DNA of 16,026 nucleotides from DASZHC01 sp035938215 (GTDB lineage: Bacteria > Verrucomicrobiota > Verrucomicrobiia > Chthoniobacterales > JAFAMB01), in assembly GCA_035938215.1 (NCBI GenBank), contig DASZHC010000164.1:1-16026 (forward strand), in the 5' to 3' direction. A program made the translations under genes and the position numbers. Positions 12,517 to 16,026 of this stretch are shown here, one piece after another; within the stretch, counting starts at the first letter, position 1, and each line of letters opens with the position of its first letter. Below the pieces are notes generated by a model that was given only the letters and a program-made list of their open reading frames with translations, ran no database searches and was not told the origin of the DNA.

Positions 12517-12954
12517 TCAGCGTTCATCTTCCTTTAACGCCTGTGTCCATTGCAGCGAGTCCAAATAGCTTTGCAGCAAGATTTGAGCTGCGACCTGATC
12601 GATCATTTTCTTGCTCTGCTTGGCATTCTTTCCGGCCAGATGCAGTGCTCTCTGCGCTTCAGCCGTGGTCAAGCGCTCATCCCACAGAAATATCTTTATG
12701 GAAACAAGCTCTGTCTTGAGTCTGCTTGCAAATGATTGAGCCTTCGCAGCGGAAGGACCCAAACTTCCGTCCATATTTTTCGGCAATCCAACTATAATCC
12801 CGCCAACTCTCTCTCGTTCAACTATCTTGCGAATTTCCGAGAGCAGCTGAGAATCAAATTGCAGCGTCCGGTAGGGATGAGCGAAGGACTGCAGCTCGTC
12901 GGAGATAGCAATGCCAATCCGCTTATCTCCATAGTCAATGCCGAGCAAGCGCAT
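12517..12954 (-). CDS. ruvX: RuvX/YqgF-family nuclease (putative pre-16S rRNA / Holliday junction resolvase)
   Basis: The 145-residue product matches the YqgF family in length and motifs. LGIDYGDKRIGIAISDE (4-20) carries the first catalytic Asp (D7). IIVGLPKNMDGS follows at about 53-64, LWDERLTTAEAQ carries the central acidic residue, and KMIDQVAAQILLQSYLD near the end carries the last Asp. Members have an RNase H-like fold and are linked to 16S rRNA 5'-end maturation or Holliday-junction cleavage. The start lies 2 bases after the stop of the guanylyltransferase gene, so the genes are coupled, and truA follows. Confidence 0.95.
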   Translation of the reverse strand: MRLLGIDYGDKRIGIAISDELQSFAHPYRTLQFDSQLLSEIRKIVERERVGGIIVGLPKNMDGSLGPSAAKAQSFASRLKTELVSIKIFLWDERLTTAEAQRALHLAGKNAKQSKKMIDQVAAQILLQSYLDSLQWTQALKEDER

Positions 12955-12956
12955 AT

Positions 12957-14012
12957 CTATTGAAGCGCCTCCGGAATGAAAGGTATGAGGCCTTTGATCT
13001 TCTCCACCTCATGGCGATGGCACACAAGAGTCGCATCCTTGGTTTGCACTACCACAAGATCGTGCACCCCCAGTAAAGCTACGTGCGTTGCGGAGTCGGT
13101 GAAAACAATATTATTGCTGGATCCTTGGATCGTGACAGGGCCATTTGCCGCGTTTTCTCCGGGAAATTGCTCGAGATACTTTGCGACCGCCGTCCAACTG
13201 CCAACGTCATCCCAATCAAATTGAGCGGGCTTTACGAGGACTCGGCTCGCCTTCTCCAAAATCGCGTAGTCAATAGAGGTTTTACGGAGCGAAAGAAACT
13301 GATCCCGGAGAACTTTCGCGCGATCGGGGCTGTTCCGGATTGAGGAAACAAATTCCGCCAGGTCCGGTGCGTGGCGGTTCAGCTCCGTCAGAATGGAATT
13401 TACTGACCAGATAAAGATCCCGGCGTTCCAGTAAAAATTGCCGCTGCGCACAAAGGCATCAGCGAGGTCTGGATTAGGTTTTTCACGGAATCGAATGACT
13501 TCGAAAAATTCGGACCCCTGGAGTGGTTTGCCTCGCTCTATGTATCCGAACCCGGGGCAGCCCCAGCTCGGCGTGATTCCGATCGTAATTAAGTCGCCTC
13601 CATGTTGGGCTGTTTCGGCGGCGCTCTTTAGGTCGGATTGAAACGCCGTGACATTGGATATTCGGTGATCTGCCGGCAACACAGCCATCGTAGCGGACGG
13701 ATTTCGAGAAGCAACAAGACCGACGCCCAACGCAATTGCCGCAGCAGTATCGCGCTTTGCAGGTTCGGCAAAAATATTGTGTTCGGGATGATCGGCAAGC
13801 ACTTTGCGGACTGCGGCTTCCTGTTCCTGATTTGTCAGGATCAGTATATTCTCAGGAGGGATCAGCCCATCCAGTCGAGAGACTGTCTCCGCAAGCAGCG
13901 AACGATTAGTGAACAAGGGCAACAACTGTTTTGGAGTAGCCCTTCGGCTCAGGGGCCAGAAGCGCTCTCCGCTTCCGCCTGCCAACACCAATGCGTAAAA
14001 AGAATTCGACAT
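12957..14012 (-). CDS. manC: Mannose-1-phosphate guanylyltransferase (GDP-mannose pyrophosphorylase)
   Basis: The 351-residue nucleotidyltransferase has the signature LAGGSGERFWPLSR (10-23) followed by PKQLL for GTP binding. It has AVLPADHRIS in the middle, then FREKPNPDLADAF and NAGIFIWSV, all characteristic of mannose-1-phosphate guanylyltransferases. The length matches single-function members; there is no C-terminal phosphomannose isomerase domain. It makes GDP-mannose for polysaccharide, glycan or GDP-fucose synthesis. An ATG at 14012 and an in-frame GTG at 14015 are both possible. A GGAG at 14028-14025 is 9 nt from the GTG and 12 nt from the ATG. Downstream, ruvX starts 2 bases after its TAG. 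A promoter is visible upstream. Grouping a sugar-nucleotide gene with RuvX and TruA is probably positional rather than functional. Confidence 0.93.
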   Translation of the reverse strand: MSNSFYALVLAGGSGERFWPLSRRATPKQLLPLFTNRSLLAETVSRLDGLIPPENILILTNQEQEAAVRKVLADHPEHNIFAEPAKRDTAAAIALGVGLVASRNPSATMAVLPADHRISNVTAFQSDLKSAAETAQHGGDLITIGITPSWGCPGFGYIERGKPLQGSEFFEVIRFREKPNPDLADAFVRSGNFYWNAGIFIWSVNSILTELNRHAPDLAEFVSSIRNSPDRAKVLRDQFLSLRKTSIDYAILEKASRVLVKPAQFDWDDVGSWTAVAKYLEQFPGENAANGPVTIQGSSNNIVFTDSATHVALLGVHDLVVVQTKDATLVCHRHEVEKIKGLIPFIPEALQ

Positions 14013-14067
14013 CACGTGAATATTCTCCGAAAATTTTTCGTCCGTCCAAAGAACGGTGGATCTCGAA

Positions 14068-14096
14068 GTTATAGATCTTTAGGGCGCCCCCCTCAA
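14068..14096 (-). promoter_or_regulatory. Sigma-70-like promoter for manC-ruvX-truA
   Basis: On the minus strand, TTGAGG (14096-14091) is separated by exactly 17 bases from TATAAC (14073-14068). These match the -35 and -10 consensus at 4/6 and 5/6 positions. Transcription would begin near 14061, leaving a leader of about 49 bases before the start codon. Confidence 0.55.
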
Positions 14097-14112
14097 CTGA
14101 GTACTGTTTTTT

Positions 14113-14412
14113 ATGTCGAGCGATAATTACAAGACCGTTTCCCTTTCGCTTTCTTCGGCGACCTTGCTCACCATTTCACAGGCTGCGATCGGTTGTGGAA
14201 TAGGGATATTACTTGCGGAGAAGATCAGCGAGAACAAGCGAAACGCTGCCGCCGTCGCCATGTTGGCCTTGGCTACAGCGACGACGGTCCCGACCCTGGT
14301 CGGAATCGTGGCAGATCTGATTAATGGCCCGCAGTCCAAGCTTGGAGTGAGGCGCCGGTTGCGCTCGATCCGCGAAGATTCGGGCCTTCACCACGAAGAA
14401 GAGGTGCTATAA
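14113..14412 (+). CDS. Small two-helix membrane protein, unknown function
   Basis: The 99-residue product has two hydrophobic helices, at about residues 14-34 (SATLLTISQAAIGCGIGILL) and 46-69 (AVAMLALATATTVPTLVGIV). A short charged loop EKISENKRN lies between them, and a basic/acidic C-terminal tail (RRRLRSIREDSGLHHEEE) follows. This suggests a hairpin in the inner membrane with both termini on the same side. It is divergent from manC with ~100 bases between. The ATG at 14113 is preceded by a T-run and no clear ribosome site. I do not recognise the family. Good helix amphipathicity and a clean stop make it a plausible real gene. Confidence 0.65.
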   Translation: MSSDNYKTVSLSLSSATLLTISQAAIGCGIGILLAEKISENKRNAAAVAMLALATATTVPTLVGIVADLINGPQSKLGVRRRLRSIREDSGLHHEEEVL

Positions 14413-14434
14413 GCCGAGCCGAAACAATCTTTCA

Positions 14435-14520
14435 CTAGCGAGGCCGCGCCTCAGACCGGCGAGATGTAAGCTCAAGGTCGCGTTGGAAGCAGCGTCGATC
14501 CGGCGAGGCGGCCTCGCTGG
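14435..14520. repeat. ~87-bp palindromic repeat, copy A
   Basis: The ends are inverted repeats: CTAGCGAGGCCG (14435-14446) and CGGCCTCGCTGG (14509-14520), 11 of 12 matching. The interior includes ACCGGCGAGATGTAAG and CTCAAGGTCGCGTTGG. A second copy in opposite orientation lies at 14970-15056. There is no coding capacity, so this is a MITE- or REP-like non-autonomous element. It begins 23 bases after the small membrane protein stop. Confidence 0.8.
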
Positions 14521-14872
14521 CCGATTTGTGGTTGCACCTCGTAATGCCGGTGCGCTTGAACCCTGCGGCTTTCACATCCTTGGGTTTGACGCTCGCTTTT
14601 GAACTAACGGGCGACGGTAGCCGGAATTCAACGATAAGGAGCAGGGCGCTGCCAGGCAACGTAAACCAGATTCACTGTAATTTTTGGAGTTATCTCGAGT
14701 CCGTGTTCGAAAGGTTCTTTCGAAACGATAGTAACTGCCAATTGGATCCGGCAAAACGCGAGACGCAGATTATAAACAGTGTGATTGCTAAGGATCGCTG
14801 CATCTCCAGGAGCATACGTGATTGCGGGCTCCAGCGCTGGAAAAGGTTTGTCGAAATATAGTAGCAGTGCAC
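14521..14872. other. Non-coding spacer between repeat copies
   Basis: About 350 bases. Both strands carry open frames of ~95-110 codons, but none has a ribosome site, a start supported by context, or a recognisable motif, and they overlap each other. I call no gene here. Confidence 0.5.
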
Positions 14873-14969
14873 TAGAATCCTTGAAAAGCAAAACTGGTTG
14901 CAGATGAGCCAAGTTTTTTTCTGTATCCGGACATTAATCAATAGGTGGTTTTGCTTTTCAAGGATTCTA
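14873..14969. repeat. 97-bp MITE-like element with perfect 22-bp terminal inverted repeats
   Basis: The 22 bases at 14873-14894 are the exact reverse complement of 14948-14969 (core CTTGAAAAGCAAAAC / GTTTTGCTTTTCAAG), with a 53-base spacer. The outermost base pair on each side is TA, consistent with a TA target duplication as made by IS630/mariner-type transposases. The right end directly abuts repeat copy B. No transposase is present. As RNA it would be a strong 22-bp hairpin. Confidence 0.65.
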
Positions 14970-15056
14970 TAGCGAGGCCGCTTCACCGATCGGGGCTGCT
15001 CCCAACGCGACCTTGAGATCCTTACATCTCGCCGGTCGGAGGCGCCGCCTCGCTAG
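14970..15056. repeat. ~87-bp palindromic repeat, copy B (inverted relative to copy A)
   Basis: Read in reverse complement it matches copy A over its length by eye, with the shared blocks CCAACGCGACCTTGAG and TTACATCTCGCCGGTC and the same TAGCGAGGC termini. A few substitutions and a small indel near 15020 separate the copies. Together A and B bracket ~450 bases and could pair as long inverted repeats. Confidence 0.8.
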
Positions 15057-15129
15057 TTAACAAATCCAAAATCACTACGACTATCCAAAGTTTCTTGCAA
15101 AGCAGTAATCCGTTGCATAGTTTGCAGCT

Positions 15130-15534
15130 GTGAAATTATCTTCCTCCACCTTAAGGAAAGCAGCAGAAATTCAGGAGCGAATCGAACAACTACAAACGGA
15201 ACTGGGCAGTTTATTGCAGAGTGAAGGCCAGCAGAATTCGGCTCCCCCTTCGCAAGTCCCAACGCCGGTTGTGAATCACGGACGTGGAAGAAAGGTGACC
15301 CCGGTCAGAGGGCGGGGCCGCCGTTCCACTTCTCCAACAGGTCCTTTGGCTCCCGCGGTTGTTCAGGTATTGAAGTCCAAGAATTCGCCCATGAGCGTTT
15401 CGGAAATTTTGAACGGGCTGCTCGCAAACGGTTACAAATTTGCTTCGCCTGAACCGAAGAAGAATCTCTTTGCGCGTATTTACCGGCTAAAGGGAGTTAA
15501 ACAAGTAGGGCCCGGGAAGTTTACTGCTGAATAG
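15130..15534 (+). CDS. Small AT-hook / winged-helix DNA-binding protein
   Basis: The 134-residue product begins at GTG (15130; the only internal ATG is deep in the C-terminal domain). Residues ~1-32 form a coiled-coil-like helix (LRKAAEIQERIEQLQTELGS). Residues ~33-72 are a basic, Gly/Pro-rich linker with GRGRK and RGRGRR patterns resembling AT-hooks. Residues ~73-134 look like a winged helix (LAPAVVQVLKSKNSPMSVSE, then ILNGLLANGYKFASPEPKKN), ending with a wing-like VKQVGPGKF. A DNA-binding or nucleoid-associated role is inferred. I recall similar small proteins from Verrucomicrobia but cannot name the family. It is convergent with the DNA ligase gene, 59 bases apart, with no clear terminator in between. 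Confidence 0.75.
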   Translation: MKLSSSTLRKAAEIQERIEQLQTELGSLLQSEGQQNSAPPSQVPTPVVNHGRGRKVTPVRGRGRRSTSPTGPLAPAVVQVLKSKNSPMSVSEILNGLLANGYKFASPEPKKNLFARIYRLKGVKQVGPGKFTAE

Positions 15535-15593
15535 CCCTTTGGAAGGCCCTTTTAGCGTGTGTCCGGTTTTATCGACTGAAACGGGGGGCTTCC

Positions 15594-16026
15594 TTAGGGC
15601 TTGGATTGGATTCCGGCGATAGACCGGGCATGTTGGAGTGTATCGATTTCCCGTACGGTCTTTTCGCGACGAACGCGTTTTATTCGCGGAAAACGCAACG
15701 CTAGCCCGCTTGAATGCCGATCGCTAGGCTGCACCGAGTCGAATGCAACTTCAAGAACTATCTCCGGAATTACCTGACGAAATCTTCGCTCGCGTCGAAT
15801 TGTCGTCCGAATGAAGTGCTCGGTTAAATCTTCGATCTCCCGATCCGTGAGGCCTGAGTAGGCTTTCCCAATGATTTCCAGAGTGCCGGTTTCCTGGTCA
15901 CGGACCGCAAAAGTGTAGTCGCTGAGGACATGGCTGCGCTTTCCATGACCCTCCTCAACGCCCACCACAACGACGTCAAGAGTGGCGAGCTCCTTCTTAA
16001 ACTTGATCCAGTTCCCTCCGCGACGC
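15594..16026 (-). CDS. ATP-dependent DNA ligase, C-terminal part (5' end beyond the window)
   Basis: About 143 codons are visible; the frame runs off the right edge, so the start is not seen. At the edge NWIKFKKELATLDVVVVGVE corresponds to nucleotidyltransferase motif V and the entry to the OB domain. SDYTFAVRD, TLEIIGKAYSGLTDREIEDL and the end SGLALRFPRIKRVRREKTVR (motif VI region) are typical of the OB-fold domain of ATP-dependent ligases. Such ligases seal nicks through an enzyme-AMP intermediate. Bacteria use them as accessory repair ligases beside the NAD-dependent LigA. The catalytic KxDG lysine lies outside the window. It could be a stand-alone ligase or the ligase module of a LigD protein. 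Confidence 0.9.
   Translation of the reverse strand, partial: RRGGNWIKFKKELATLDVVVVGVEEGHGKRSHVLSDYTFAVRDQETGTLEIIGKAYSGLTDREIEDLTEHFIRTTIRRERRFRQVIPEIVLEVAFDSVQPSDRHSSGLALRFPRIKRVRREKTVREIDTLQHARSIAGIQSKP

Noticed and set aside
14526..14912. Open frames of 95-110 codons on both strands between the repeat copies
   Set aside because: They overlap each other, lack start signals and show no conserved pattern.

Overview
The window looks like a chromosomal segment of a free-living, moderate-GC bacterium. I would guess a soil Verrucomicrobiota lineage (Chthoniobacter/'Spartobacteria'-like). The guess rests on three things: an ECF-like sigma factor fragment next to a zinc-ribbon Ser/Thr kinase, many short palindromic intergenic repeats, and an AT-hook/winged-helix small protein. 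It is an impression from gene style, not a phylogenetic result. No complete mobile element, CRISPR array or prophage is present.

Positions 1-2300 are a gene graveyard. They hold the 3' end of a sigma-70 region 4 protein, a kinase cut off just after its glycine-rich loop, a secreted beta-barrel-like protein interrupted by an in-frame amber stop, the first ~42 codons of a short-chain dehydrogenase, and on the minus strand a small antitoxin-like ORF overlapping the first residues of a MazF/PemK-like toxin. A T-arm-like tRNA remnant lies just upstream of that ORF. An intact tRNA-Ala(GGC) at 2557-2629 marks the end of this decayed zone.

Positions 2750-5289 (plus strand) carry a DUF2231-type membrane protein, a 78-bp palindromic repeat, a beta-hydroxyacid dehydrogenase and a monoacylglycerol-lipase-like hydrolase. 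The hydrolase overlaps the next operon tail-to-tail by 50 bp.

Positions 9377-5240 (minus strand) form a tight three-gene operon: a 483-aa protein with VOC-like metal-site motifs, a lysine 6-dehydrogenase/saccharopine dehydrogenase family protein, and an ALDH7-family alpha-aminoadipate semialdehyde dehydrogenase. The last two would take lysine, directly or via saccharopine, to L-2-aminoadipate. The first gene is the unexplained member and the most interesting protein here. A C-rich/G-rich telomere-like repeat with G-quadruplex potential lies upstream of the operon.

Positions 9852-11709 (plus strand) hold a two-domain rhodanese with a good terminator, then a SufE-like protein closely followed by a small lipoprotein. 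Positions 14012-11734 (minus strand) are a housekeeping operon (mannose-1-phosphate guanylyltransferase, RuvX/YqgF, TruA) with a recognisable promoter. Positions 14113-16026 hold a small membrane protein, a 0.7-kb non-coding block with two inverted copies of an ~87-bp repeat plus a perfect 22-bp inverted repeat, the AT-hook/winged-helix protein, and the C-terminal part of an ATP-dependent DNA ligase running off the window end.
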